DNA of 64,000 nt from Trematomus loennbergii (GCA_012861695.1 JAAOOA010000603.1:92501-156500); one strand, 5' to 3'. Shown: positions 21,729-33,443, counted from the first letter of the stretch. A program made the numbers and translations. The notes: generated from the letters alone by a model not told the origin.

Positions 21729-24237
21729 AGTACGGCGATATATGACCCGATTTGAGAAGGATGGGGACACGCGGATAAAAGCACCACATTTTTTCCATGT
21801 GTTCCACATCACCATAGCTCTACATTTTGGCGGGGAGCCACTTCATCAAGATGGCGGATGGCGGCCATCTTGGATTTCCAAGATGAGACGCCATGCAAAA
21901 GCTATAAGTGCCAATATCTCGGCTTCCAAGCCACTTTGGTCAATCTTGGTGTCAAAGTATACATTTTCTAGGTCAAGCAATGCATTAAAGCTATTGAGAA
22001 TATCACTAGATGATTATTTGCACCAAGATCAAATAAATATGGTAATACTCGCAATGTATTCACGTCTTTACCTGGTTCCTAAGCGACTCGACTATAGGTC
22101 ATATGTACATTAATATAAGTCATATACATGTACATTGATAAATGGACAATATGCATGAATTCAATTTAACTTTATTTGCTTCTTTTTTTAACATAAAGCA
22201 TTTTTACATCTCGGCTATAATTACATTATCTGTCACATTTACAACTGCAAAGCTCTGTGCATTTCCAGTGTGCCTTCTTGCATAAACACCTTGCACCACA
22301 GCCACTTGCACTTTTACAACCACACTTGACGAGTTCAGTGCAGGCTTTCGAAGCCATTGGTAAAGTGCTCCACACATGAAGCCAGACCAGGCTGTCTCTA
22401 TCCAAAGTACATCCATATCCTTCTGGACTTGGTGTCCGCTAATGGGCCAGTTCAGATGTTGCCCAGATCCCAGACTGGTAGGCAACTTGCTTCAAGTGCT
22501 GCAGCAGGGAATCTTGTGTTGGTGGAATGTGTTCCATCGTTCTGTTCTTCTGGCAGAACATCTCTCTCCGTGCTTCATTTACAGATTCCAAATCACTTGT
22601 CTTGTCGTAAAGGACTACTGTGTAGCGCTCTAGAAGTTGAAAGTGTTCGGCATCTATGGTCACAGGAGTGTGGATTTGCTGCCATGTAGTTGAAGGCTTG
22701 GGTGACCTCAGGGTAGGAATTCCAAGCATCCCTTGCTGACTTCTTCCCTCCCTGCAGAAGGCTGAGGTTGTTGCAGCCGGTGCAACAGTGGAAGACGGGA
22801 AGTGCTGTTGACCTGTCTTTGCCCAAAGTATGGCAGATGGTATTGATGAGATGATAAGTGTAGTTTTTGCCGGTGCCAAAAGCGACCCAGATGTCTGCAG
22901 CTGGATACTTGGTGAGCAGGGCATGGAACTTGCCGATGAAGATAACGACAACATCCGTATCCAAAGTGCGAACCAAGCAAGTAGAAGAGCCATGCTCCAG
23001 GGCATCAAGCAGATGAATCATAATCCTGGTGTCAGCCTCTTCATGGTTACATGGCAGCATGAAGTGGCTGGTGTCTGTGCCAACTACTCTGACGCCAGAT
23101 GTAATGAACCTGCTTGCCAACCGGCCAGTAAGTGGATGCAATTATATTGGAGAGAAAGGTGAAGAGTTCCTGCCAGTTCCTGGCAGTTTGTTCTTACCAG
23201 CAACCTTCCGCTGTATCCCTTTGCCTCGCTTCTCCCTTGTTGACTCTTTTATGCTTCTGGTGATGTAAGTATCCCAGACCACATCAACTCTTTCTTATGT
23301 CTTCAAGAGCTTCATGATGTGGGGACCAAAGACACAACTGGCATATTCATCAAATGTGGTAATTTTGGTAGTGGACAGGAAGTGCAACAGCTGCACCGTC
23401 GAGTACTTTCACATCAAAAGTACCTGGAGGTTCCTGTTGTGTCTTCTGTGTCAGAATAATTAGCAGATCTGACTTCTTTCCCAGCCGTATTTTCCCTCTG
23501 TCAGATAGAGAGGGAGGGTTTGGATGGTTTTCATGCTTAAAGAAGGTGCTCATATCCCCCTCTCTGTGTTGCTTGGCTATATATAATTGGGAAAAGAGTG
23601 CCACATCATCCCTTAACATTGAGATCTGCCCTGCCTGCTTGGTCTTGGTCCTGGGTGTTGGGCATCTAAAGAGAGGCAGTGAGATATTGTTGTACTGATC
23701 TCTGCCCACTACGTTCCTTATTCATGATGGTGTTGTTATTGCCTTTTTCTAAAATATACTCCTGCTCAAACTCTTTCAGGAGTCGTGCTTGTTCAGGCAG
23801 TGGGTAGAGATGAAAAGGGAGTCAGAATTTAGAAATATATTTGTTCAATATCAGTAATTTAGTCATTGAAATTGGGTCCTAATGAAGGGGTCTACGATGA
23901 GCCAAATTGAATTGATATATTCCCCGAATGGAACAAAGAATTAAATATTGGCAAACAATAGTCACATTATGATATTCTCAATAGCTTTAATGCATTCCCT
24001 GACCCAGAAAATGTATATTTGGACGCCAAGATTGACCTTCTAACTGGCTTGGAAGCCGAGATATTGGCACTTATAGCTTTTGCATGGCGTCTCATCTTGG
24101 AAATCCAAGATGGCCGCCATCCGCCATCTTGATGAAATTGCTCCCCCAAATGTAAAGCTATGGTGATGTAGAACACATGGAAAAATGTTGGTGCTTTTAT
24201 CCGGCGTGTCCCAATACTTTTGCTAAGCTGCCGCACT
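21729..24237 (-). mobile_element. DNA transposon with long TIRs and XPG-like protein (Academ-like)
   Basis: Positions about 21765-22005 and 23970-24215 are long inverted repeats (about 240 bases, with words such as aagatggcggatggcggcca). The outermost ends agtacggc and gccgcact are also inverted. The same intron in NLR loci 2 and 3 has an uninterrupted ggtttgatattatt, so the insertion and its 3-4 bp T-rich target duplication can be read directly. Between the repeats the minus strand encodes remnants of one protein with XPG/FEN-like acidic motifs. XPG-type nuclease and a 3-4 bp duplication are features of the Academ superfamily; that assignment is an inference. Confidence 0.7.
22240..23709 (-). 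pseudogene. transposon protein remnant: XPG-like core plus Cys-rich C-terminus
   Basis: N-terminal part (23350-23709): ALFSQLYIAKQHREGDMSTF and KVLDGAAVALPV. It continues across a stop near 23310 as VDVVWDTYI and KESTREKRGKG. Core (22593-23141): CNHEEADTRIMIHLLDALEH, RTLDTDVVVIFIGKFHALL, then CCTGCNNLS. The HEEAD, LDTD and GCD order mirrors the acidic residues of XPG-I/FEN1 nucleases; here the last Asp has become Asn. Near the end (22240-22345) there is a run of paired cysteines (CGCKSASGCGARCLCKK, then CTELCSCKC), like a CXC domain. Several stops and frameshifts show it is dead. The nuclease analogy is my inference. Confidence 0.65.
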
Positions 24238-24480
24238 ATTTGATATTATTAAAAGGTTTTTATCCTTTTTCCACGGCTTATCAGAAGTCAGGTTCTCAGG
24301 CCAGCATGGAGTTAAATCCCTTCACCAGGTCCTGGAACTGTCCTCAGTCTCCTGCTAGCTGAACACCTCCCTAGGGAGTCGTCAGATGGCTTCCTTACTG
24401 CCCGAACCTCCTCAACTGGCTCTTTTCTACGCGAAGGATCAGCTAAGTCACCCTCCTTAACTTCTTACCTTATCCCTAAA
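24238..24480 (-). other. intron of NLR locus 1, homologous to loci 2 and 3
   Basis: Positions 24238-24480 align with 46785-47012 and 58098-58325 (tgatattattaaaa, ccttcaccaggtcctgg, gcccgaacctcctcaactgg). The match stops at ttatccctaa, where other DNA is joined. This ties the RING exon at 21.5 kb to the same gene structure as in loci 2 and 3. Confidence 0.7.
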
Positions 24481-25939
24481 TCCCTTGACACACCAACCCG
24501 ATTTTGGGAGTCAGAGGCCGTCAGAGGCAGTCGGGCATTCGCGGCGCCCTACTCAGGTTGGTGTGTCCCGCACCATCGTCTCTTTACGGCAAATGTTCAA
24601 ACCTCCCGCGGCCTCCCGCGGCCGATTCACTTTGTTGAAAGAAGTGGGAATCTCTGCAAACCCAGTACACCCGGTACAAGAAACTTGCACCTTCGGGTAG
24701 TTCTGGAGCACCAAAGACCGGCAGACAGCAGTGGATCCTGACCAGGCTGCAGTTTTTGGAGCCCTTCACAAAAACTGCACTGTGAATTTCTTTAAAAATG
24801 TTAAAGGACACCTAACATGCTATATTTAAATGATATATTGTAGGGCCATACCTATATAAGGTATATTTATACGTTTCTGTTTTCAAAATACCAAACAGAT
24901 CATGCATTTTAGCCATGCCTCATTTCGCTCTATTTGCTGTTCTCCAACCCTGTTTTTGCAGGGGGCTGATTCTGTGAGCTGCAACTGACTACGCCCCCCT
25001 GCAGGAGAGGGGAGCCGCTCTGATCAAGTCACGTCCTCCGGGTTTTATTATAGCCTATTATTATATAGAGTCGTTATTCATTTGTTTTAAAGCTGCAAAG
25101 AAGACCTTTGACCGGCACTTTTCTAATTTGTCCGGAAGATTTAAACTTTAACGGACATCTTGACCGGCGAAAAAAAACCTAACTGAAACTCTGCCGCACG
25201 GTCCCCTCGTTCCTTGGAAGAGGCGGAGAGGTGGGTGTTTGTCATCTGCTGGTGGACTAACCGGAGAGAATTACAGTGCTTGCCTCGACGGGGAGGGATT
25301 GCATTGAATTAAAGCAGCGGGAGCAAACGCTTGCCTCGGGGAGGGAGAAAAAAAGCCACAGCGGAGAATAAACAGAAGGGTAACCATGGTAACTATGGGC
25401 GGGAAGTCTTCTTCGCTGCTTTTGTGGCAGACTACAGCGCCACTAATGGCGCATTTCCACTACACGGCCTCGCTCGGCCTCGCTCGGTATGGCTGGCCTC
25501 GTTAGGCCTTGTTAGGACTGGCTCACTTTATGGCGCATTTCCATTACAGTTTAGGAACTGGGGTAGTAACTATAGTAACGCAGTGTAGGCGGAGCCGTGA
25601 CGTCATCTTCAATGAGAACCCCAGAAAAACAACACAGCCGTTAGCTGTTAGCACTCAAGCTCACAGCTCCTCATATATGTTCAGAAACTAGACAAAAGTT
25701 AAACAAGTACAAACCACAGACTGTCTGTGTCATGGCGAATACAGTCGCTGCTTTATTTATGTCTGTATAGGCCGTTGTTGTGAGTGTGGACGGTCGGAGC
25801 ATATATTGCGTTAGCTTAGCCAATCTCCATTCAGAAAACACGCATTTTAAAAGGTTTTTCGTCTGCCGTCTGTAATAATAATAATAATAATGGGTTCCAT
25901 TTATAAAGCACTTCATATTTGATTTCAAATCCCGAAGTG

Positions 25940-26545
25940 CTACAAGCAGTGAGCATGAACAGTATAAATAAACATTACACAACACGGTAGAATTAATAAA
26001 AAGCAATAAAAATAAAAATAAAAAAACAAAAAAACAATAGAAATAAAATAAAATAAAAGGGTGGTAAAAAGGTCTAGGCAAAGGCTCTTTTGAAGAGATG
26101 GGTTTTGAGGCCTTTTATAAAAGCCTCCACGGTCTGTGGTGCGGAGCTTAGTCCTGGGGGGTTTGAGGAAGTTGGAGTTGCTGGAGCGGGTGGTCCGCAA
26201 GGAGGTATGGGGGGTGAGGAGGTCCTTGAGGTCGGGAGGGGCAGTTCCATGGATACACTGGTGGGTGAGGACGGCGACCTTGAATTCGATCCTCAGTTCC
26301 ACGGGGAGCCAGTGTAGTGCTTTAAGGATGGGGGTGATGTGATCGTATTTGCGCACCCTCATCAGGATCCTAGCAGCGCTGTTCTGAATGTATTGGAGCT
26401 TCTGGATGCTTTTGTTAGGGATCCCGATGAGGAGTGCATTGCAGTAGTCCAGCCTGGAGGAGACAAAGGCGTGGACCAGCTTTTCGGCGTGAGTGTGGGG
26501 CGGAGTTTGGCGATGTTCCTGAGGTGATAAAAGGAGTTCTTGCAC
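25940..26545 (-). pseudogene. LINE ORF2 C-terminal tail
   Basis: This frame takes over after a frameshift, with [40 protein letters not shown] and [20 protein letters not shown], the conserved thumb and tail of L2/CR1-type RTs. Only the part up to about residue 150 is true coding homology. Confidence 0.8.
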
Positions 26546-27165
26546 AGCTGTTTAATGTGGGCCTCAAAGGTCAGATGGGCGTCCATTTTAACACCCAGGT
26601 TGGTGACTATTGAGGAGAGGGTAATGTCCTGGCCGGATAAGGTGATGGTGGTGATGGTGGATGACCGAACCTGGTGTGGGGTGCCAACTATAATGGCTTC
26701 GGTCTTGGAGCTGTTGAGTTTCAGGAAGTTTTGCTTCATCCACGCCTGTATCTCCTCCAGGCAGGCAGTGAGTGTGGGTGAAGGCAGGGCTGCAGAGGAG
26801 GTAGGGTTGATCCTGAGGTACAGTTGGGTGTCATCAGCGTAGCAGTGGAATGATACTCCATGTCGGCTGATGATAGAGCCAAGGGGGAGCATGTAGAGTG
26901 TGAAGAGGGTGGGGCCGAGAACTGATCCTTGAGGGACACCACAGGTGACGTTGTGGGTACCCGACTCTGCCTCGCCCAAGGAGACGTACTCTGTTCTCCC
27001 GATGAGGTATGATCTGAACCAGTCAAGGGGAGAGTCAGAGAGTCCGATGGTGGAGTGCAGACGATGCAGGAGGATGCCGTGATTGACGGTGTCGAAAGCT
27101 GCAGTGAGATCGAGGAGGATGAGGAGAGAGGGAGAGCCAGCATCAGCTGTCTGCAGACTTGTCAA
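26362..27165 (-). pseudogene. LINE ORF2 reverse transcriptase (N-terminal frame)
   Basis: An open 267-residue segment with RT motifs in order: LLILLDLTAAFDTVNHGILL (first catalytic Asp region), CGVPQGSVLGPTLFTLYMLP, YADDTQLYLRI (catalytic pair) and SSIVTNLGVKMDAHLTFEAH. It lacks the endonuclease and the N-terminal RT fingers. It differs in sequence from the other LINE at 35869, so it is a distinct subfamily. It runs out of frame near 26450. Confidence 0.85.
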
Positions 27166-27828
27166 AGCATTAATTCATGGTTTTTACTAACCGGTATCAG
27201 TATGTTGTTTACTTCGGCATCATTTTGAAACGTGTATTACAATTAAATCACGGTCAAATATGTTCATCTTGTTGTAGTTGTAGCCCCCTTGCCAGCGATT
27301 CTCTCTAGTTTAGCATACTCAGCCCGACTCAGCCTCATTGTGTCTGGCCCTAGAACCACGATTTTATGGGGCCAGAAAAACTGTGAATTAGGACCCGTTA
27401 GCCGGTACTAGGCCAAGTGGAAACGCAACCAAAGACGGGCCGCTGACGTCACAGCTCTCTTAAACGGGGCTCCGCGCTGCAGTGGAAACGCGCCATTACA
27501 GGCCTGGCATATGTACTACAGCGTCTCCAGCGCTTTCGAGCGGCAATGGCCGGCCGTGGCCCAACCCCACATTCCCCTGATAGGTGGAGAGTTGGCCCAA
27601 TAGCCGTAGCGCCACCGTCCTGACGTCAGGACAGTGTTCAAATCTGGATCAGTTTTTTATCAGATCCGTTGCAGCCCCTTTTTTAGAGATTTGGGTATGG
27701 AGGAAAATAGAGAGGGTTGTGTTTTCTGACACTTGGTGAGTTCCCTGGAACACCGGGGACACATATTCATGTAGAAAAGACGTACAAAAGTGCATTTTGC
27801 ATGATAGGTCCCCTTTAAGGAACCTCCG

Positions 27829-28293
27829 GTGGCTGCAGAATCACTCTCCGATGGCACCAGCAGTGAAACCTGGACCAGCAGCCCTGAGCTCTTTGATGCT
27901 GAGTCAAGGCCCTGCACTCCCTTGGCAGAATCCACCATCTGTGGAACAGAGTCCACACGGGCACCGCTCGGAGAGGGGCCAAGCAGCACACTCAGTCACT
28001 CAAGCACCCCAAGGCCTCCGGTGAAGCGCACCAGGCGGATGCTGGATGAGTCCGCCAGTGGGGCGCCAGAAAAAATGTTATCCTATGTTGGCACGCTCCT
28101 GGAAGAATTAACTGGCAAGGGTCAACTTAATGACGAAATCGCGGCCCATTCAAAAGTCTACGAACACAGACTGCGGCGGTTGCCATGTAATATGCTGCCA
28201 ATTTTCCTGCATGAGGTGGAAAAGAGCTTTTTTAAGTGTTTAATGGAACAGACCCATGAAGATGAAACCTTTAGACAGTTCACGCACTTGTAA
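27829..28293 (+). pseudogene. C-terminal open frame of the MADF-like remnant
   Basis: 154 residues, opening with a Ser/Thr/Pro-rich segment (ESLSDGTSSETWTSSPELFD) and a basic patch (PPVKRTRRMLDES), then a helical C-terminus with the BESS-like LRRLP motif. The Met at 27829 is probably internal, because the frame is open further upstream through the transposon end. A candidate aataaa signal lies at 28458-28465, inside a taataataaataaacc string. Confidence 0.5.
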
Positions 28294-30469
28294 ATGTGGC
28301 CAATTATTTGTACAGACAGTTCACTGATTTGTCAAGTACATTTTTTTTACAGACAGTTGTGGCAAACTTTTTTTTTAATTGTATTGCACACTATTGACTA
28401 TTTTTATTGTATTGTATTTTTGTATTGTCTGTACACTGTACAGTTCTTTGGATAATAATAAATAAACCACTTTTTACCGCTACTGCAAATTGCAAAACTT
28501 TATTTCGTACCTTCATACTACAGCCATTAGAGAATGAGGATACAATTAGCTATACTACAATAAAAGTCAGAAGATACATCATGATATGTACATGATGATA
28601 CATCTCTTGCCTGTCAGTGTTATTTATATATATCTTTGATTATAATTACTGATGCATGGAATGTGGTAGCAGCAGTGCTTTAAGGTTGCCAGCCACAATG
28701 CTTAAGTTTCTTTCTGCTTCAGAGAGCTGAAGTGGAGGAGCTGATTTAAATTACATTATATATTGCTGGGTAGCTTGTGAAATTCACCATGGGATCAATA
28801 ACATTTTATCTTAACCTATAATAATATATGATAAACAATTTCTTGATTATATTTTGTAGTATTCTGAATCTTCAAAGTGACTAAAGTTATCAAACAAATG
28901 TAGCGCAGTATAAAGTAGCCTACACCATTTGCCTGAATGGGAGTGGAGCAGTGAAGTACTTAAGTAAATGTACTTTGTTAATGTCTACCACTGTTCATTG
29001 TTCATTTACCTATTGTGAGCATCACATGGAAATGTACATTTGCAAGACTGTTTCTGCCCCTTCTATTCACATGTAACCTTTCATACGTGATGGTTTCTTC
29101 TTTCTCGAACTGTTGTGGAGCAGAAGTATACAGTTGCAGGATTAGTCTCAAGTACCTCAAGATTGTCCTTTAGTACAGTGCCTAAGTAAATGAGCTACTG
29201 TCTACCACTGTTCATTGTGGCCATTATTCAGATGGGTGTTTCTGTCTGCCCCTCTATTCTTTCTCCCATTACCCTCCACAATCTGCCTAGATGTATTTTA
29301 ACGTTGTAGCTGTTCAAGATGGTAATTTTAAAATGTGTTAAAAATATACTGTTAGTAGTTAAACCAATAATAATGTACAGCTGCAACTGACAGTTATGTA
29401 GGCACATTTTTTATTTTTTATTATCCCTGCGCTGCTTGGCTCGAGCTGGAATATTTTCAGCTAATTTTTTTAGTTCATTCCAAATAAATATTTTGACCTC
29501 AAAAATTGATATTGCTTCCGTCTAAGATATATATTTACATTTACACAAAGTAATAAGATGATTCATTCTGAAGACCGCACAACATTTATTACTTTACACT
29601 TATAACTTCATTTTTCCTTTTGGACTAACCTCATATTTATTATTAGATTAAGTAGAGTTTTTAAGTTTGAGAGAAAAAAAAAAAATACTTCATTTTGTTG
29701 CAGGCAATATTTTTTATTATAGCTTAATATATTTTCTTTTATTACAAAGCAAAACTTTATCTAATGCACATCAATACAATACTGTGTTTTGTTTACTGTA
29801 AACAAATTACATTTTCACTTAAACTTATAACACTTATTTGAAGTGTAAAGGCCCATATCTCAACATTAATTGGTTGGCATTCAACAAAAGTCAAACTGTA
29901 CGCGGCGTCCTCTAGGCTGTCCTACAGAGAGGTCACACCGTCCTCTACACTGAAAAAATGATACTTTGGATCAACTTAATTTTTTTCCGCTAATTTGTTA
30001 CAGCACATTTTTTTTGTTTATTCCAAATACATTTTTTGACCTCAAAAAATTAAGTTGAGTTAAGACAAAGATATTGCTTCCGTCTAAGATATATATTTAC
30101 ATTTACACAAAGTAATAAGTTGATTCTTTCTGAAGACTGCACAACATTTATTACTTTGTTATAACTTAATTTTTCCTTTTGGACTAACCTCATATTTATT
30201 ATTAGATCTAAGTAACGTTTTTAAGTTTGCGAAAACAAATTAAAAAAAATACTTCATTTTGTTGCAGGCAATATTTTTTGATTACATCTTGCTTTGTACG
30301 TCACGTGGTCATGTGACATGCTTTGAAGTGAAAAAAACGATTTCAGGGGGAATGTGTTTTGCTTCTGGGCAAACGGAAAAAATCATGTTGAAAACGGAAA
30401 CCACGATTCTTAATTAGACCAAATTAAAATGTACTTTGATTAAATGACACAGTCGTTACACTTCTTTCA
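28294..30469. other. AT-rich non-coding DNA with a direct repeat
   Basis: No gene is recognised. Positions about 29465-29720 match 29995-30275 in direct orientation (shared words tattgcttccgtctaagata, tttccttttggactaacctc, cattttgttgcaggcaat), an imperfect duplication of about 260 bases. Words at 29835-29880 match the non-coding repeat at 47510-47560 (gtgtaaaggcc, atctcaacatt). Confidence 0.55.
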
Positions 30470-30477
30470 GTGTAGGC

Positions 30478-31823
30478 TAGTGCTTCTCAAACTGTTTTCA
30501 GTAATGTACCCCCTTTCAAACTTTTTCCGCCTGACCGACCCCGAACGTTTTTGATAGAAAAAGCCTATATAAATAATTACAATATAGGGATGTTCCATCA
30601 GTGTGTGATTTATCAACTCCTTCATGCATGAATTACAACAAACTTTTTTCATCTTTTGCATGAGACATTTTTTTAAACAGATTTTTAAGTAATTATATGT
30701 TTTAACAAACCAATGAACAAAATGATATATTATGCAAAAACTATAAAATACAATACAAAAAATTATAAAATAAATCCACTGTGGTGCCTGATGTGCAACT
30801 CCGAATCCCCATGCATATACAAAAAACGTTGTAACTGAAAAAAATGTGCAATTATAAACAAACTATGTAATAACACTGCACTGACACTATTTAGGAGTTT
30901 TAGGTCCTCAGCGATCGTGAACGGCTTTATGAATTTAGCGATGAGCAGTGACACCGCATGCCTCAGTGCTTTGGCTGATGTGGCGGAGGCTTTTTGCATC
31001 ATCTCTTGCGAGGATCTGTACTCAGACAGTTTTCTCTTGAAAACTCCGGTGGCTGACCAACATGACACAGGTGTTTGGTGCTGAGATGTCTCTGGAGGTG
31101 CGCTGGTTTCATCGAGCTGTTGGCTAGTTTTCCCCACAGAAAAACACAAGGCCTGGGGCGGGTTGCCGTTTGTTGACGTGAATCCCATCAAAGCATACGC
31201 CTCCTGATATTGACGGCATTTTGTTGGCTCAATTTTGGCTTTCTTTTTTTCTCCGTTGTCCACGTTCCCTGCTGTAGTGCTGCTACGTTTGAACCATTTA
31301 ATGTCTATTTGTTATAATCTAATATTGCAACTGGCTTCCCGCTCAGCGTGGTTCCGGGCTAGAGCCTGATTTAGCTCTGGTTTACTTCCTGCTTCCACCG
31401 CAGCGGAGCTGGCTCTCAGTACCGAAACCCGGTTTTTAGCTGGCCCCACTCGGCTGACCGGCAAGAACCAATACTTCAATGCTTACGTCGGAGGGGGGCG
31501 ATTAACCTGAGCAATAACAGTTAATCGCGGAACGGCAAGTTGTAACAAGCAGTAGCGCTGAGCAAAGTGACTAGAACGTGACCACACACTTGTAAAAACA
31601 GAGAAGAACCGTTAAGCACCAGAAAAGCACAAGAACGGATCTTGAACCCTTGGTGGTTCTAGGAATATTTTATATACAATTGTGTTTTCTATTTAACTTA
31701 TTGTACTATGATTATTTTGAAATCATGCATGGTATTTTTTTAATTAACCTTTTTTTTTATCTCACGCCTGCAGTACCCTAACGTACCCCTAGGGGTCCGC
31801 GTACCTCCATTTGAGAATCACTG
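30478..31823 (-). mobile_element. hAT (Charlie-like) element, internally deleted
   Basis: Ends tagtgcttctcaaac and tttgagaatcactg are inverted and match the Charlie-type hAT end (cagtgnttctcaaac). The 8-bp flanks gtgtaggc and ctctaggc agree at six of eight positions, so the target duplication is old. A transposase N-terminus remains inside. Confidence 0.75.
30763..31263 (-). pseudogene. hAT transposase N-terminal remnant (ZBED5/FAM200-like)
   Basis: A 166-residue frame beginning MDNGEKKKAKIEPTKCRQYQ. The YALMGFTSTNGNPPQALC part matches the start of the BED-type zinc finger of this transposase group, but the second half of the finger is gone. SAKALRHAVSLLIAKFIKPF, followed by TIAEDLKLL, matches the segment after the finger. 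The RNase H-like catalytic core is absent. Confidence 0.6.
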
Positions 31824-31910
31824 CTCTAGGCTGTCCTACGAAAGATCTCCTGCTTTCAGCCTCCAGCCCTCTAGGCCAGCCCCCAGAGGAGTCCCGCCGT
31901 GGCCCTTCGC

Positions 31911-33443
31911 TATGGGCTCAGAACAGTCTCATAATACACACGTGCACACAGAAGGATTCACACTTGTATTTCATGATCCGCAAAAGGAGTCACACTTGTA
32001 TTTCCGGATCCACACTTGTGTTTTCAATGCACACACAAATGTGTTCCGTTTCATATTCATGTAAATAAAATCCAAATACAGAAAAAAGTTTTACATATGT
32101 ATTTTTGATCCTCACATATTTGTTTACAGTTTAAAACCTCTGAACCTACAAACACAACCCGCTTTCTGTGCATGGATCGCTGTGCATTCGTGTGTGGGTT
32201 TTTGAGACTCCCCTGACGGTCACCCGATTCGTACTTGTAATTTTGTCTATCTATAGCCAATCAGATGTCTCCTTCATTCTAAGCCAATCACTGAGCGCGC
32301 CCCCACGAGGGTATGATTTATTGCGTTCATGTCACTTCATATACGCATTTTGCGTAGCCTGTCCGGAGCAGGGTTTCCGCGGACAGAATTTATTTTACCG
32401 GACAAATTTGAAACTTACCGGTCATGTTTCAATAATAATAATAAGAAGAAGAATTGTGTAGCAGAGTTTCCGTTAGCAGGTAATTACCGGACTATGACCG
32501 GATATGGCTAATAACACGGGAGTAAGGATCATCTCTTTTTTCCTCTCTCCCTCACAGCCCGTCAGTTTCTCATGCAGCTCGCTAAAGCTTCACTCGCGTT
32601 TATGTCCATATGGATCAGATCCAGCTCTCCTGATCGGCCTTTATAGAGAGCACCGATCAAACTATTAAGAGTGAATATCGGCCGATAATGACCGGCGGGG
32701 CTCCCCCCGTTGACAGTTCACTGTCTAGCACTGGCTTCGTAGTGCACTGATCAATTAGGCTAAGCTAACCTGTAGCTGCTCCCTCCACACTCACAACAAC
32801 TTCATACAGACATCAATAAAGCAGCTGTATTCGCCATACAGGAAACACACATTTAAAACGGTTTTGCCTGCCGTTTTTGTGTACACAAGCATTCATTAAT
32901 GGTTCGGAAAGTGGCACTGTACCTTAATAATATAAAGGCTTGTATTTGCGTGCATTTCCTGCTCGGAAAGTGGCAATGTACTGAGAGTGGAGGTGTCCTG
33001 AGATTAGCGCCTGCAGGCTCCATGGACCTGTCAGCTCCGGACAGCGCAAAATGCGTACATGAAGCGCTACGTCATGAACGCAAGAAATCTACCCTCGTGG
33101 GGGCGCGCTCATGTGATTGGCTTAGAATTGAGGAGACATCTGATTGGCTTTAGATAGAAAAAATTACAAGTACGAATCGGGTGACCGTCAGGGGAGTCTC
33201 AAAAAACCCACAGACGAATGCACAGCGATCCATGCACAGAAAGCGGTTTGTGTTTGCAGGTTCAGAGGTTTTAAACGGAAAACAAATATGTGAGGATCAA
33301 AAATACATATGTAAAACTTTTTACTGTATTTGGATTTTATTTACATGAATATGAAACGGAACACATTTGTGTGAGCATTGAAAAACACAAGTGTGAATCC
33401 TTCTGTGTGCATGTGTGTATTATGAGACTGTTCTGAGCCCATA
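31911..33443. mobile_element. foldback element with inverted repeats over 400 bp
   Basis: Left arm about 31911-32369 and right arm about 33033-33443 are inverted copies over more than 400 bases. Shared words include tatgggctcagaacagtctc, acatatgtatttttgatcct and cccctgacggtcacccgatt. The central 660 bases (with words like tccacactcacaacaac, shared with 44700) have no coding frame. No transposase is present. Target duplication was not identified. Confidence 0.8.

Larger units (their letters stand above)
25874..27165 (-). mobile_element. L2-type LINE, 5' truncated, inside the Harbinger-like element
   Basis: The left edge is a (taa)n tract of about seven units (25875-25892), the microsatellite tail at the 3' end of L2-like elements. 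The right edge lies in ORF2 at about 27150-27165, so only the RT domain and tail are left. The element-free sequence can be seen in the homologous DNA near 44605-44640 (gtctgcagacaagacggc), which lacks the LINE. Confidence 0.85.
25447..27495. mobile_element. Harbinger-like element inserted in the TTAA element
   Basis: Ends tggcgcatttccactaca and tgcagtggaaacgcgcca are inverted repeats, flanked by taa (25444-25446) and tta (27496-27498). The homologous site in the other copies reads gcgccacttacaggcc on this strand, an uninterrupted empty site, so this is a real insertion with a 3-bp TWA target. A second copy of the end word (tggcgcatttccattacag) sits at 25531. Inner DNA at 25620-25870 and 27150-27260 is an inverted match of 44540-44880. 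Confidence 0.75.
24805..27814. mobile_element. TTAA element (aggggacctatcatgc family) carrying nested insertions
   Basis: Flanked by TTAA (24801-24804 and 27815-27818), with ends aggacacctaacatgc and gcatgataggtcccct. It is the inverted homologue of 49901-50860 (960 bases). The extra 2.05 kb is the insertion at 25447-27495. It encodes no transposase, and a recurring short frame near 25331 has no known family. The TTAA target fits piggyBac or Kolobok. Confidence 0.85.
24639..28293 (+). pseudogene. MADF-BESS-like gene remnant split by a transposon
   Basis: The first piece (24639-24800) encodes KKWESLQTQYTRYKKLAPSG, then GRQQWILTRLQFLEPF, the second half of a MADF (Myb/SANT-like DNA-binding) domain. 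A TTAA transposon (24805-27814) follows. After removal of the element and one TTAA the open frame runs on from KNVKEPPVAAESL at 27815 to a stop at 28293. Its C-terminal part (YEHRLRRLPCNMLPIFLHEV, then EKSFFKCLMEQ) resembles a BESS motif. One frameshift separates the MADF frame from the downstream frame. The N-terminal half of MADF is missing. It may be a retrocopy or part of a Harbinger-type accessory gene. Confidence 0.55.
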
